Shown here: one piece after another, positions 18,277 to 27,812 of the stretch
Position numbering within the stretch: position 1 is the first letter of the stretch
Layout of the letters: each line of letters begins with the position of its first letter
Assembly (NCBI GenBank): GCA_003225175.1
Contig: QIBA01000050.1
Coordinates: 58,750 to 122,749, forward strand
DNA length: 64,000 nt
DNA from: Acidobacteriota bacterium
GTDB lineage: Bacteria; Acidobacteriota; Terriglobia; Terriglobales; Acidobacteriaceae
Reading direction: 5' to 3'
Translations under genes and position numbers: made by a program
Notes under the pieces: model-generated
Told to the model about the DNA's origin: nothing
Databases searched by the model: none
Seen by the model: only the letters and a program-made list of their open reading frames with translations

Positions 18277-20310
18277 ATGACGGCCTTCTTCCCAGGTCAT
18301 AGGCACCGTACGGTCCTGCTGTTGTTTCTTACTATCGCATTCGCCGCGAACGCGTACGCGCAGACTACGGCTGCTTCAGCAGCAACGGCCGCCTGGACGG
18401 TGAAGGTGAATGGCGACATTCACTGGCAGCAGATCACGCCGGCAGGCGCTCTCCTGGTCTCCACCGACAGCACACTCGCGGGCGTCGACATCGACCGTGG
18501 CCGAGTCGCCTGGGACAAGCCCGAACTGGGTGGCTTTGCAGCAGACAGCATCCAGCCGGTTGAGGGCTCACTTCTCATGGAGGCGAAGCGGCAAGGGCTG
18601 CTGATGATCTTTGATCCAGTCACCGGCGCCGGGATCTTCGATTCGCGGAAGCTGGATCTTACGCAGGTAGCCACGCGGCGCGTCCTCCCCCAAAGTGGAA
18701 CGCTCCTCGTGCATGGAACCCGCGCGGCCGGACCAGCGGTTGTGGGGCTCTTTGATCTGGCCAGCGGGCAGCAGCTGTGGGTGAATGATTCTTTGTTTAC
18801 GCCGAGCGAGCCCAAGCGGAGAGGATTTGGCGCGCTGATGCAAGGACTCACGCAGATCGCTGCAGGCGGAACGGAACTCGAGGTCCTGCAGGCCGGACCC
18901 GACATGATTGTCGTCTACACGTTGATGGGACTGCGGGCATTAGATGCACGCACCGGCGCAGTGAAGTGGTCCGCAACGCTTCCCACACCGCGCATGGGCG
19001 GTCCCGCTCGACATGTGCGCCTCTATCCGTCGCTGGAAAAATCCAATCGCATCTACGTGAGCTTCGACGATAGCCTCATGGCCTACAACCTGGCAGATGG
19101 CCAGGCGCTTTGGGCTAAACCTGCCAAAGTCGACGGCCGCATTCGCGACATCGTGCAGCATCCTGCCGGGATCGTGATGCTCCCCGAAGCACCGCCGCAA
19201 AATGAGGCGACGGGCAACGTTCGCATCGTAAACGGCGTTGTGCAAACCGGCCTGAACGTGGCTCGTTATGAAGACGGAACAACCATTGCGCCGAAGCCGA
19301 TCCGGATGCACGGCACCGTGATTGACGCCATGATCGCCGGGAATGCGGTGGTGCTCGCTGTCGACGCCGAGTCGCGCACCTTCGTGAACGTGCTCGAGGT
19401 CGCCAGCGCGTCCCTGCGGCTCAAGAAAGATGCCAAGATCAAAGGGCAGCTCGACTATGCAGAGCTCACGCCGGCAGGACTGTTGTATGTGTCGCGTCCC
19501 GACGCCACGATCAATGCTGAAGTCAACGTCATTGATCTCGAAAGCGGCGAGCCGCGATTCAAGGACGCAATCGAAAGCGGCAAGCCGCTGAGCTCGAGCG
19601 ACTACAAGGCGGCGCGTTACTACCTGCATCATGCGGCAGAAGGGAAAACGCTCTACGTCTTCGCCAACCGCGACCACCGCCTGTACGCAGTCGACCGCGA
19701 AGCCGGAACCTTCCGCGCGTTAGGGAGTGAAATCAAGCTTCAAGGCGGCGAGGATCCGACCGCAATGGAAATTCGGCCGGAAGGAATCGTGCTCACCTCT
19801 TCGCAGAACCTAGTGATTGTCGCGCGCGACGGACAGATCAAGCAGCAGGTCTATTACCCGGCGCCGCAGCTTCCGGGACTTCTTCGTGCGCTCTATGCGC
19901 TCAACGCCGTTCGTGCCGGACTCTATGGCGCAGCCGCATCTGCGTACGGTGATGCTTTCGCACAAGCGTCGCAACAGGCGAACGATCCGGGAACGCAACG
20001 AGCCGCCAGCCAGCTCGCCGCGGCATACACGCAAGGCGGCAAGCAGCTTGAAGGCTATTCCAAACAGTCAGCAGCCATGGCGACGAAGCGCTTTAAAGCC
20101 TCACTCGACCTACCCGGATTCATGTTCATGCTGACCCGCGCGCCCGATGGACACGGCAACGTTCTGTTGCAGATCGACAAAGCCACTGCAAAACCCAAAG
20201 CGCAAGTGAATCTCGGCAAAGAGAAGGAGCCTGCATACGCAGTCGACGACATCGCCGACATGCTCTTCCTGCAAACTACGCCGGGAACGCTGGTCGGTTA
20301 TCGCCTGTAG
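18277..20310 (+). CDS. Exported PQQ-binding-like beta-propeller protein
   Basis: A 677-residue exported protein. The ATG at 18277 has AGGAG in front and starts a signal peptide ([18 protein letters not shown]). From about 45 to 540 it consists of beta-propeller repeats of the PQQ-like type, with recurring D...G...W motifs such as [54 protein letters not shown] and VDREAGTF. The C-terminal region (about 560-677) is helical and Ala/Gln-rich, then beta. The amino acids that coordinate PQQ in dehydrogenases are not evident. A scaffold or sensor role, as in BamB-type proteins, is therefore more likely than redox activity. Confidence 0.75.
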   Translation: MTAFFPGHRHRTVLLLFLTIAFAANAYAQTTAASAATAAWTVKVNGDIHWQQITPAGALLVSTDSTLAGVDIDRGRVAWDKPELGGFAADSIQPVEGSLLMEAKRQGLLMIFDPVTGAGIFDSRKLDLTQVATRRVLPQSGTLLVHGTRAAGPAVVGLFDLASGQQLWVNDSLFTPSEPKRRGFGALMQGLTQIAAGGTELEVLQAGPDMIVVYTLMGLRALDARTGAVKWSATLPTPRMGGPARHVRLYPSLEKSNRIYVSFDDSLMAYNLADGQALWAKPAKVDGRIRDIVQHPAGIVMLPEAPPQNEATGNVRIVNGVVQTGLNVARYEDGTTIAPKPIRMHGTVIDAMIAGNAVVLAVDAESRTFVNVLEVASASLRLKKDAKIKGQLDYAELTPAGLLYVSRPDATINAEVNVIDLESGEPRFKDAIESGKPLSSSDYKAARYYLHHAAEGKTLYVFANRDHRLYAVDREAGTFRALGSEIKLQGGEDPTAMEIRPEGIVLTSSQNLVIVARDGQIKQQVYYPAPQLPGLLRALYALNAVRAGLYGAAASAYGDAFAQASQQANDPGTQRAASQLAAAYTQGGKQLEGYSKQSAAMATKRFKASLDLPGFMFMLTRAPDGHGNVLLQIDKATAKPKAQVNLGKEKEPAYAVDDIADMLFLQTTPGTLVGYRL

Positions 20311-20420
20311 CGAGTCGGAAAACATTATCGGTGGACGAGACTAGCGCCGAAGGCGACATTCTTGCAGTCCACGAAATTGGCGATGCTGGAATGGGACATG
20401 GATCGGCGTAAATTCTGGCA

Positions 20421-21398
20421 TCACTCGGCTTGCGGTATCTTCTTGGTTCCGGCGAGCTCCGCAGCAGTTTGCTGGACGTTGAGCGGACCAAGACGTTCGA
20501 AACCGGGCCATGCGCCATACTTCGGCTTGAGACTGGCGAGGACGGCTTGGGTCAGGGTGTCGCCGGTTTGTCCTGCCGCTTGCGCCTTCTGAACGCTTGC
20601 TCGCAATGTCGCCAGATAATCGCGGAACGTCTTGAGGTCTTGCGGCGTGGCTACGTCCCCGTGCCCAGGAATGAATGTGGCATTCGGATGTGCAGCCACC
20701 ATTCTGTCGAGGGTTTCGACCCACGCTGACATGGTGGCGTCGATCAAATTGGGAATGCGCTGGTTCCAGGCGAGATCGCCGGCGAATACCACATTTGCAT
20801 CGGGAATGTAGACCACTGAATCGCCGCCGGTGTGTCCGGGCAAATAGACAACTCGCACTAGGCGAGAGCCAAGATTCACTTCAAGAATATGGTCATAAGT
20901 AATCTGCGGCTCGACGAGTGCGGCGACTTGTGCGCGCTGTTCGGCTGTTGGCGTTGCACCATTCTGCTGGAAAAACTTTAGATTTTCGGTGCGTACCCAG
21001 GCGCGCTCGTTGCGATGCGCGATTACTGTTGCTCCCGCTTCCGTGAAGATGGCGTTCCCGGCGACGTGATCGAGGTGGTAGTGGGTGTTGACCACGTACT
21101 TCACAGGGAGATTCGTGACCTTGCGAATCTCCGTGAGCAGATCGCGCGCCGGCGCTTGGCTGATGAAGGTATCGACCACCAGCACGCAGTTGTCGCCGAT
21201 GATGAATCCGGTATTGCCGCCCGCGCGCGCCGAAATGGCTGCATAAACGCCTTTACTGATTGGCTTGAGAGTGAACGCCGGCATCTGGGGCTGCGCAACT
21301 TGTGACTGAGTCGGTTGCGATTGTGGCTGAGTTTGGGCCTCTATTTGGGCAAGGGTCGTCAAGCCTATGCCGATGACAATGGCAATCTTGTTGAGCAT
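20421..21398 (-). CDS. Exported metallo-beta-lactamase-fold hydrolase
   Basis: A 325-residue MBL-fold protein. The ATG at 21398 gives the best signal peptide (NKIAIVIGIGLTTLAQIEAQ), followed by a Gln/Pro/Ser-rich linker. Zinc ligands are in THYHLDH (H106, H108, D110, H111), LPGHTGGD and FIPGHGD. GDNCVLVVDTF is the usual early strand. It resembles quinoprotein relay-type and subclass B3-like MBL proteins rather than a proven beta-lactamase. The natural substrate is unknown. It is convergent with the propeller gene. Confidence 0.85.
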   Translation of the reverse strand: MLNKIAIVIGIGLTTLAQIEAQTQPQSQPTQSQVAQPQMPAFTLKPISKGVYAAISARAGGNTGFIIGDNCVLVVDTFISQAPARDLLTEIRKVTNLPVKYVVNTHYHLDHVAGNAIFTEAGATVIAHRNERAWVRTENLKFFQQNGATPTAEQRAQVAALVEPQITYDHILEVNLGSRLVRVVYLPGHTGGDSVVYIPDANVVFAGDLAWNQRIPNLIDATMSAWVETLDRMVAAHPNATFIPGHGDVATPQDLKTFRDYLATLRASVQKAQAAGQTGDTLTQAVLASLKPKYGAWPGFERLGPLNVQQTAAELAGTKKIPQAE

Positions 21399-21449
21399 GG
21401 CCGAGAAATTGTAGTGCAGTAGGATGAGCACGGAAGGGCCAACAGAAGG

Positions 21450-22145
21450 TTAGCTCGCAGCGCTTCCCTGTTGTTCAACTCCGTCATCCTGCCACTGGTA
21501 ACCGCACGGGTCGCAGCTCCAGAGATACTTTGAATCAACATCTGATTCGCCGCCTGCTTTGGTCTCAAGACCCTGGAACACGATTTCGGGAGAATGGCAG
21601 CGAGGACAGACGGCGAGGTAGTCCGCCTCCGCCTCAGCATCCGCATTTATCTCGGGATTGGGCCGGTGCGGAGCTTGAGCGAAAGCCTGATACGCCGGCT
21701 GCTGGTAATCGCTCGGCACCTTGCACTCGATTCCCGCCTCGTAGCCTCGTTTGTTCGACGCTCTCTTCTCGGCCTCAAAGGCTGCCTTGAGTGCTTCGAC
21801 ACTTTCCACGTTGTCTGGACCAAAATAGGACGGGATCCCGGCGTTGTTAAGCACGTTTTTGTACCAAGCTGCATCTTCCAAGTCGAAGATCCTGGCTACG
21901 TTCACCAGATCCAATTCGGAAGAATCAAAGTTGGCCGCTCGCTCCATGTCCGCGGAAGTGTCGGGCGGAGCAGGCTGGTCGCGAAGATGCAAGTGCAGCC
22001 CGCGTCGCGCAATCTCGGCGCGGAGCAATTCTCGCGCCATATCCGTTAGGTCGTATGCCTCGTCGGCCAATGCCTCGAGGCCGATTTCGCTCATTTGCGC
22101 GTACTGTTCAGTGAACTCACGCCATTCTTCGTCGACGCTTTTCAT
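21450..22145 (-). CDS. Zinc-ribbon protein with DUF2007-like segment
   Basis: A 231-residue cytoplasmic protein. The N-terminal helix pair (EEWREFTEQYAQMSEIGLEALADEAYDLTDMARELLRAEIARRGL) recurs in many acidobacterial proteins. The middle part (LVNVARIFDLEDAAWYKNVLNNAGIPSYFGPDNV) resembles the DUF2007 putative signal-transducing fold, which is built to act on other proteins. The C-terminus is a zinc ribbon with CPRCHSPEI and WSCDPCGYQW. No enzyme motif is present. It lies 13 bases downstream of the CPBP protease gene and is probably co-transcribed with it. Confidence 0.7.
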   Translation of the reverse strand: MKSVDEEWREFTEQYAQMSEIGLEALADEAYDLTDMARELLRAEIARRGLHLHLRDQPAPPDTSADMERAANFDSSELDLVNVARIFDLEDAAWYKNVLNNAGIPSYFGPDNVESVEALKAAFEAEKRASNKRGYEAGIECKVPSDYQQPAYQAFAQAPHRPNPEINADAEAEADYLAVCPRCHSPEIVFQGLETKAGGESDVDSKYLWSCDPCGYQWQDDGVEQQGSAAS

Positions 22146-22158
22146 GGGCAGTTTGGAA

Positions 22159-23028
22159 TCATACGGCAGGGTTGCGGGTTGCGTTTACTGCTCGCATGCG
22201 AACGAGAAAGTACGCAGCGCACATCCATAACACGGCGGTTGCGAGCCAGGAAAGTGTGGATGCGCTGAAGCCGAATGTCTTTGTGCCTCCCGGGACCGCT
22301 GCGGGAACAATGTCTTGAGTATTGTTGATCGCCGCATGCATGAGCATGGTAAGCAGAAGGCTACCGCCTGTTCGCTCCCACAGCCATGCCATCGCAACTG
22401 AGATTGCCGTCACCTGCGTGATGTACACGATGAAGGACTGATGGTAAGTGTCGCTCTCAGGAAGGAAGAAGAGTGGCAGGTGCCAGCAGGCCCAGATGAT
22501 TCCTAGAATGATGCTGGCCCAGCCGAGTCCGAGGCATGCGGCCAGGCGGGGAAGTGCGTAACCGCGCCATCCGATTTCCTCGCCCGATTGGACGGGAGTG
22601 GAGATGAGGATTGCGAATGGAATAATGTACAGCGGCACGTTACTAAAACGGGGCCATGCGCCAGTGGCGAGTCGATACATCAGCGTAACCAGGAGCTTGA
22701 TACTCAGCGTGTAACCGACGGCGAACACATACCACCGCCCGCCCACTTCCCATCGAAACATGCCGGCAAGTAATGTGCGCAGTGCCTTGTCACCTTCCAT
22801 CCACGCGGTCAGCGCGATAGCCATCAGTGCCGGTGCGAGGATTCCGATGAACAGCAGCACAGCCCGGCTGACGGTGTGTGCCGGAATGGGAAGAATGACG
22901 ATAGGAATCCAACACGCCCACGTGACGCCAAATGTGAGCAGGAAGAAAAGAAGTGCAAAACCGGGAATTTCCACCTTCTTGCCCGGAAAGGAGGTGGGGG
23001 CGAACGTGTCTGGTCCTAGTGGGTCCAT
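22159..23028 (-). CDS. CPBP-family intramembrane glutamic protease (CAAX-like)
   Basis: A 289-residue integral membrane protein with about eight hydrophobic helices. The CPBP catalytic motif 1 is EEIGWRG (E150, E151, R155), motif 2 is the WHLPLFF histidine, and the last motif is in LMHAAINNTQ. CPBP proteins cleave within the membrane after prenylated or other hydrophobic segments. Bacterial members often process small peptides or act as scaffolds. The partner here is not evident. The zinc-ribbon gene directly downstream suggests a shared transcript. Confidence 0.87.
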   Translation of the reverse strand: MDPLGPDTFAPTSFPGKKVEIPGFALLFFLLTFGVTWACWIPIVILPIPAHTVSRAVLLFIGILAPALMAIALTAWMEGDKALRTLLAGMFRWEVGGRWYVFAVGYTLSIKLLVTLMYRLATGAWPRFSNVPLYIIPFAILISTPVQSGEEIGWRGYALPRLAACLGLGWASIILGIIWACWHLPLFFLPESDTYHQSFIVYITQVTAISVAMAWLWERTGGSLLLTMLMHAAINNTQDIVPAAVPGGTKTFGFSASTLSWLATAVLWMCAAYFLVRMRAVNATRNPAV

Positions 23029-23366
23029 TCCTATTTAAAGCGCCAAAATGATAATGCAGGTATGGGCAGAGTTAAAAACACAAAAACACGGTGCTAACAC
23101 GCTTCGAGTGTGTTCAGGGTAGGCTTCGGACACGACGTATAAAGGCAAAGGTCACGATGGCTGGTCCTCTTTAGTGGTTGATGATTTACATTAGCCAGCT
23201 GGCGAGAATCGTGCCGAAAAAGCTCCTAAAGCCTCTAAGCTGCTAAGCACGCCCGTCCCAACCCGCAGAACCAATCCCGCGATCTGACTTTTTGGGGTAA
23301 ACTTTCTGGCCGCTTTCGCTTCGCTTGTGAAGGCGGGTAAGGCACGTTCATTCTCTGGAGGAGCTC
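23029..23366. other. Intergenic region with a gene relic
   Basis: The 338 bases between the CPBP protease and a secreted-protein gene hold the decayed 3' end of a small membrane-protein gene (23171-23216). AT-rich sequence near 23075-23090 and the ribosome site TGGAGGAG of the next gene are also present. No other coding signal is visible. Confidence 0.6.
23171..23216 (-). pseudogene. Relic of the 58-residue membrane-protein gene
   Basis: On the minus strand this stretch reads GTILASWLM-stop-IINH-stop. The intact gene at 24661-24837 ends GTILASWLMWVIKH. The two DNA segments are identical at 37 of 46 positions, and the Trp codon has become TAA. Nothing upstream of it matches, so only the last 15 codons remain. 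Confidence 0.7.
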
Positions 23367-24506
23367 ATGAAACGAGCCAGCATCCTGCTGTTGTTTGCTG
23401 CGATTGCAGTCTTTGCCTCCCTGCCGCTGCAGGGACAAACCGTTACCCGTTGTTATGCACATCTTCCGCAATACATCGAGGATCAATTTGAAGTTAACTA
23501 TTCGAATGGTTGCAGTGGGCACGATGAGCCGGAACTCGATCCCGTATCGAGCGCTCCCGGTTCCGCGCGCGACCTGACCTGGACAGTGGTGCTTCCGATG
23601 AATGGAACATCGCTTGTCTCAGACGTGGGCCCGACCTTCTGGTTTGGCGGCACCGTCAACGATCCCAAAAGCGTATTCGGCCAGGCGTTTCTTGAATTGC
23701 AGTTCTATCCTGACTCGCTGGTGGCAAAGTGCTTCAGTGATGGTGCGTTTGCAGTGAACTACGCACCCAATACCTACACTGCGTGTTCTCCGGTTTGGAA
23801 GATCGTTCCTACTGGAAAGGCCGGCATTTTCAATGAAACTGCAGCCTTCAATGCGATGCTGGAAGATAGTGCCAATCCAGGAAACCCTCTTGTGATGCAT
23901 GCGGGCGATGCCGTCACCATCCATTTTTTTGTGACGCCCGCGGCTGATGGCTTTCACATTACAGTCACAGACTTGAACACGGCGCGCAAGGGGACGATCA
24001 TTCTTAATTCGCCGTCAGAAGGAGGGCCGCTGATGCCGTCATTTGACAGTCAGCAGCTTGGGAATGCGTTGTCATGGGGAGGCGTTTCCGATACGCCTAA
24101 CAGCTTCGTCTGGGAGATTGGGCACGCGTCGGTCTTCACTACCGGCGGTCAGTTCTGCGTGCCGGGACAGACTATCTGCGATTCATACGACGCCTCTCCG
24201 TGGGCGGGCTTTTCACCGATCCAGATCAAAGCTGTCACCTTCGGTGACGGCTCGGCTCCCAAGAGCTGGGCAGTAGTAAGCAATCAGGGAGGCAAGGCCG
24301 AGGTGGCCAAGAGCTGCTCGGCCTACGGTGGTCCGTTCTGCATTTATCCGTGGTATTCGCTGGGCGTGAGCGGCCTCCACTACGGTGTGGATTACGCCGA
24401 TACCAGAAAAGACTTCGGTCAGGCAGATCAATTCCAGCAAACCAGGCAGTGCGGCGGACCCTTCGGTTCGGATTCGACGTACTGTGCTACGACCATCCTG
24501 CACTAG
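23367..24506 (+). CDS. Secreted cysteine-containing protein of unknown function
   Basis: A 379-residue exported protein. TGGAGGAG lies 5-6 bases before the ATG and a signal peptide covers residues 1-25 (cleavage after LQGQ). The mature part is rich in Gly, Ser, Pro and aromatics. It has about ten cysteines, several in pairs (RCYAHLP, CSGHDE, CVPGQTICDSYD, SCSAYGGPFCIYP, RQCGGPFGSDSTYC), which suggests disulfides. LTWTVVLP, TFWFGGTVNDP and AVTIHFFVTP look like beta-sandwich strands. I do not recognise a catalytic motif. It may be an extracellular binding or surface protein. A strong hairpin follows the stop. Confidence 0.7.
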   Translation: MKRASILLLFAAIAVFASLPLQGQTVTRCYAHLPQYIEDQFEVNYSNGCSGHDEPELDPVSSAPGSARDLTWTVVLPMNGTSLVSDVGPTFWFGGTVNDPKSVFGQAFLELQFYPDSLVAKCFSDGAFAVNYAPNTYTACSPVWKIVPTGKAGIFNETAAFNAMLEDSANPGNPLVMHAGDAVTIHFFVTPAADGFHITVTDLNTARKGTIILNSPSEGGPLMPSFDSQQLGNALSWGGVSDTPNSFVWEIGHASVFTTGGQFCVPGQTICDSYDASPWAGFSPIQIKAVTFGDGSAPKSWAVVSNQGGKAEVAKSCSAYGGPFCIYPWYSLGVSGLHYGVDYADTRKDFGQADQFQQTRQCGGPFGSDSTYCATTILH

Positions 24507-24537
24507 GAAGCGAAAGGCTGACGGATCGACAACAGCG

Positions 24538-24573
24538 GAGCGCCGGGCGAAGGCGCCCGGCGCTCCCTTTCTC
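24538..24573 (+). terminator. Terminator hairpin after the secreted-protein gene
   Basis: A perfect 12-base stem GAGCGCCGGGCG / CGCCCGGCGCTC around AAGG (24538-24565) is followed by CCTTTCTCTT. The T-run is imperfect, so efficiency is uncertain. Confidence 0.75.
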
Positions 24574-24660
24574 TTGGCAGCGATCAACTAATTAAGCGAG
24601 GCGAAGATAAAACTGTTAACCTACGGCGCTTCTGGTTGTCGCTGAGTACAGAGCCGGTGC

Positions 24661-24837
24661 TCAGTGCTTGATCACCCACATTAACCAGCTGGCGAGGATC
24701 GTACCGCCGGCGAAGAAGGCGAAGCACTTGGCGCCATAGAGAACCATCTCGCGCGGGGCGGTACGTTGGGTGATGCCGAAAACGATCGAGGCGAAGAAAG
24801 CGAAGACGACCGCTGCACTGAAATGTGAGAGCTGCAT
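24661..24837 (-). CDS. Small two-helix membrane protein (58 residues)
   Basis: A short gene read directly from the sequence: MQLSHFSAAVVFAFFASIVF, then GITQRTAPREMVLYGAKCFA, then FFAGGTILASWLMWVIKH. Two hydrophobic helices (about 6-22 and 36-55) flank a basic/acidic loop. It starts 2 bases after the stop of the neighbouring membrane-protein gene, with AAAGAA in front, so the two are almost certainly one operon. A decayed copy of its 3' end lies 1.5 kb away at 23171-23216, which supports it being a real, once-duplicated gene. Function unknown. Confidence 0.75.
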   Translation of the reverse strand: MQLSHFSAAVVFAFFASIVFGITQRTAPREMVLYGAKCFAFFAGGTILASWLMWVIKH

Positions 24838-24839
24838 GC

Positions 24840-25256
24840 TTATTCTTTCTTTCCGATAGCGATGTCGTACGCGTCTACTGCGCTCATTACGTTGAGTAGT
24901 CCGGCGACGATGATGAACTTTGTTCCATAGTCGGCGGAAGCGAGTTGGATAGCACCCTTACCCCAATCCATTAAGCGCGTCACAAAATACAGACCGCCGG
25001 CGCCAAGATCACCGACGAAGCCAAGCATGTCAAGTAAGTCGCCGCCATTCACCCCATAAACCTTGCCCTCCATCAGCACGCCAAGAACGAACATGGCGAA
25101 GACAGAAACCATGAGCAACAGGCCGCGAACCCAGCGTCGCTGGATCAGGTGGCCGGCCCCGGGAATGAGCCATCCGACAATTGGCGCGAAGATGGCCATG
25201 GGATTAAGTTCTTGTTGCGCGAGGATGGTGTCAGCTTTGGATCTGGGTTGAGGCAT
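24840..25256 (-). CDS. Small membrane protein, possibly DUF6677 family
   Basis: A 138-residue protein with three or four hydrophobic segments. The first block NPMAIFAPIVGWLIPGAGHLIQRRWVRGLLLMVSVFAMFVLGVLM resembles TM2-like and DUF6677 proteins (Pro-Gly-Ala-Gly-His turn, then RRW.RG). The last segment YGTKFIIVAGLLNVMSAVDAYDIAIG contains an acidic pair in a helix, also typical of those families. No enzymatic motif is visible. It is co-directional with the 58-residue membrane-protein gene. The family assignment is from memory of similar proteins. Confidence 0.65.
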   Translation of the reverse strand: MPQPRSKADTILAQQELNPMAIFAPIVGWLIPGAGHLIQRRWVRGLLLMVSVFAMFVLGVLMEGKVYGVNGGDLLDMLGFVGDLGAGGLYFVTRLMDWGKGAIQLASADYGTKFIIVAGLLNVMSAVDAYDIAIGKKE

Positions 25257-25352
25257 CAGAATGCAGTACGTCTTTGGTCTCTTAAGAAGTTTATCAGGGC
25301 AGCTTCCGGGCTGCTGAGGTTCCAGGCTCCTGAGCGACTGTACGGCAGCAGC

Positions 25353-26093
25353 TTAGGCGCTCAGCAGTGCCGGCAACACATCTGCAGCACGTTTGCGATA
25401 TGCGATATCGGCTGCTGCAGAGAGTTCTGTCTCTTCAGGATTGACTTCTACCAGCAGTCCTCCGGCGCGCCTGGCACGCAGCGCCCAATCGATGATGTAC
25501 GAAAAAGTTGCGGTTGTGCCGACTACGAGCACCAAACCGGATTCGGTGCGACGAAGAAAATTTGTGACGTTTTCGATCACTGTTGAGTTGAGCGATTCTC
25601 CGAACCAGACGACGCCTGGACGCAATAAGGAATTTCCGCACTGTGGGCATTTTGGAGGCAGCTCTGATGAGGCAATACGTTCACGATCTGAATAGGCGCA
25701 ATCCACGCATCGATTCAGGAATAAATCGCCGTGAACGTGTACTAGGCGATTCACTGGAGTTCCAGCGCGCTCGTGCAGGTCATCCACATTCTGCGTGACG
25801 ACGAGGCAGTCCTGATTGCGAGCCGCTAGCTGAGCAATGGCCATGTGACCTGCGTTTGGTTCTGCCTTGCGCGCCTCTTCTCTGCGCCACTGATACCACT
25901 CCCAGACCAGCTTCGGATCGCGCGCAAAGGCTTCGGGCGTGGCCAAGGCCGTTGGATTGTAGCTTCGCCACAAGCCTCCAGTTCCGCGGAAGGTCTGGAG
26001 CCCGCTGTCGGCTGAAAGCCCGGCGCCCGTGATGATGAGAACCCGGCTACTTAGAGCCATCTGCCAGCGTCTTGAATCAGGTGCTTGGATCAT
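25353..26093 (-). CDS. Sir2-family NAD-dependent protein deacylase
   Basis: A 246-residue sirtuin. NAD-binding blocks are ITGAGLSADSGLQTFRG, TQNVDDLHERAG and VVGTTATFSY. The catalytic histidine is in VHVHGDLF. The zinc site is built from C..C in RCVDCAY and C..C in CPQCGN, followed by LRPGVVWFGE. The frame is open well upstream, but that part does not look like protein, so the ATG at 26093 (AGGA about 11 bases before) is used. An alternative ATG at 26060 would also keep the fold. Family members remove acetyl or longer acyl groups from lysine. Confidence 0.88.
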   Translation of the reverse strand: MIQAPDSRRWQMALSSRVLIITGAGLSADSGLQTFRGTGGLWRSYNPTALATPEAFARDPKLVWEWYQWRREEARKAEPNAGHMAIAQLAARNQDCLVVTQNVDDLHERAGTPVNRLVHVHGDLFLNRCVDCAYSDRERIASSELPPKCPQCGNSLLRPGVVWFGESLNSTVIENVTNFLRRTESGLVLVVGTTATFSYIIDWALRARRAGGLLVEVNPEETELSAAADIAYRKRAADVLPALLSA

Positions 26094-26310
26094 CGAGTGT
26101 AGTTCCTTGAATCGGGTGCCACTTTGGAACAGCGGCTCCGCAGGATTGAAATCTGTTCCATTTTGGTAACTGTGCATCACTGTTACACCTCGACAACGCC
26201 CGCGTGCAGGCCCTACTATCAACTGGCACGCCTTGGTCCTGGCAACAAGAAGGTGACTGCAGCCACTGCTGATTCCAGCGGCTTTCCCCAGGGAAGGAGT
26301 TCCTGAACCA

Positions 26311-27681
26311 GTGCCAGATGCCCGCCAGCCGCTCGTCGTCGTTGTGGACGATGAGCAGGGAACCCTTGATTTACTCACCGACGTCTTTACTGACATGGAT
26401 CTGCGCGTATTGACCACGACAGATCCCGAAGTAGGGCTGGATCTCATTAGGCAAAAACGGCCGCAGATTGTTTTCCTTGATCTGAACATGCCAAAAATCG
26501 GTGGCATGCAGCTTCTGGAGATGGTGGTGAATTTTGATTCTGCGATTGAAGTGTTTCTGTTCACGGGTGATTACTCTACCTCTTCGGCGGTGGAGGCGAT
26601 TCAAAAGGGAGCCGCCGATTATCTTACAAAGCCGATTTCCATCGCCGATCTTCGCGCGCGCGTGGGCAAGTTGATCGAAGAGATGAAAGTCAAGCGCGAG
26701 ACCTTCCAGTTGGACGGGGAACTTGTCTCATCTTTCAAATTTGAGGGGATGGTGGCTCGGAGTCCACGAATGCTCGAGGTGTTCTCTACCTTGCGCCGCA
26801 TTGCTCCGCATTTCCGGACTGTTCTTGTCGGCGGTCCTTCCGGAACCGGGAAAGAGTTGGTGGCGCGGGCCTTGCATCAGATGTCGCCGGTCGCGCGTGG
26901 TCCGTTCGTAGTTTGTAACTGCGCCGGCGTCCCTGAAAGCCTTGCCGAAAGCGAGTGGTTTGGATACGTCAAAGGTGCCTTTACCGGAGCCAATCAGGAC
27001 AAACTGGGGCTGTTTGAGCATGCGAATGGAGGCACGGTCTTTCTGGACGAGATCGGGGAAACCTCCCCAAGCCTTCAGGCTAAGCTGCTTCGCGTTCTGC
27101 AATCACACGAGATTCAACGCGTAGGTTCGCCTGTGGCGCGAAAGCTGGATGTGAGGATTGTCGCTGCGACGAACCGCGATCTGAAACAGGAAGTTCGTGA
27201 GAAGCGTTTTCGCGAAGACTTGTATTACCGGCTCTCGATCGTGGAGATCAAGCTTCCCGTGCTTGCTGAACGTAAAGAGGATCTACCGTTGCTGCAGCGG
27301 CATTTCGTCGAGAAGTTTGCCGCTGAATACGGCAAAAACATTGGCGGCATTAGCCGGCGCGCGCAGAACGTTCTATCGCGATATTACTGGCCGGGAAACA
27401 TACGCGAATTGGAGAACGTCATTGGGAATGCGTGCATGATGTCCGAAGGGCCCATGATCGACACCTGCCATCTTCCTTCTGAACTTCTCCGTCGGGAAGC
27501 TTCGGAGGTCGACTCCCCAATGATGTCACTGCAGCAGGTCGAGCGAAACCATGCTCGTCGTGTCCTGGAGATGGTTGGTGGAAACAAGCTGCGGGCTGCC
27601 GAAATTCTGGGAATCAGCAGATCCACGCTTTATAATTTACTTGACGAGGTCCCGGAAGGAAGCTCAGCAAAGGGCTCCTGA
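26311..27681 (+). CDS. Sigma-54-dependent response regulator (NtrC family)
   Basis: A 456-residue transcription activator with three domains. The receiver (1-125) has D14/E15-type acidic residues in VVDDEQ, phosphoacceptor D57 and K107. The AAA+ domain (about 145-385) has Walker A GPSGTGKE, the sigma-54-contacting GAFTGA loop (222-227) and Walker B VFLDEIGE. A Fis-type helix-turn-helix lies at the C-terminus (RAAEILGISRSTLYNLLDE). The start is GTG with AAGGAG upstream. EWFGYVKGAFTGA replaces the usual ELFGHEKGAFTGA. No kinase gene is adjacent, so the phosphodonor is unlinked. The targets are unknown. Confidence 0.92.
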   Translation: MPDARQPLVVVVDDEQGTLDLLTDVFTDMDLRVLTTTDPEVGLDLIRQKRPQIVFLDLNMPKIGGMQLLEMVVNFDSAIEVFLFTGDYSTSSAVEAIQKGAADYLTKPISIADLRARVGKLIEEMKVKRETFQLDGELVSSFKFEGMVARSPRMLEVFSTLRRIAPHFRTVLVGGPSGTGKELVARALHQMSPVARGPFVVCNCAGVPESLAESEWFGYVKGAFTGANQDKLGLFEHANGGTVFLDEIGETSPSLQAKLLRVLQSHEIQRVGSPVARKLDVRIVAATNRDLKQEVREKRFREDLYYRLSIVEIKLPVLAERKEDLPLLQRHFVEKFAAEYGKNIGGISRRAQNVLSRYYWPGNIRELENVIGNACMMSEGPMIDTCHLPSELLRREASEVDSPMMSLQQVERNHARRVLEMVGGNKLRAAEILGISRSTLYNLLDEVPEGSSAKGS

Positions 27682-27812
27682 ATGCCTCACACCAAACTCC
27701 TGAGCTTGCGGATGCCTGGTTCGCTGTCCAGAATCTGGAACACTGTCCAAAATTAAGACAGTCTTTCACTGCCAAAAACAGTCGAATACATTGATTGCAA
27801 AGGGCTTATTCC

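Noticed and set aside
26230..26250. Possible sigma-54 promoter (TGGCACG followed by CCTTGG) upstream of the NtrC-type regulator.
   Set aside because: The -24 element fits, but TTGC is not at the required distance, so the -12 element is missing.
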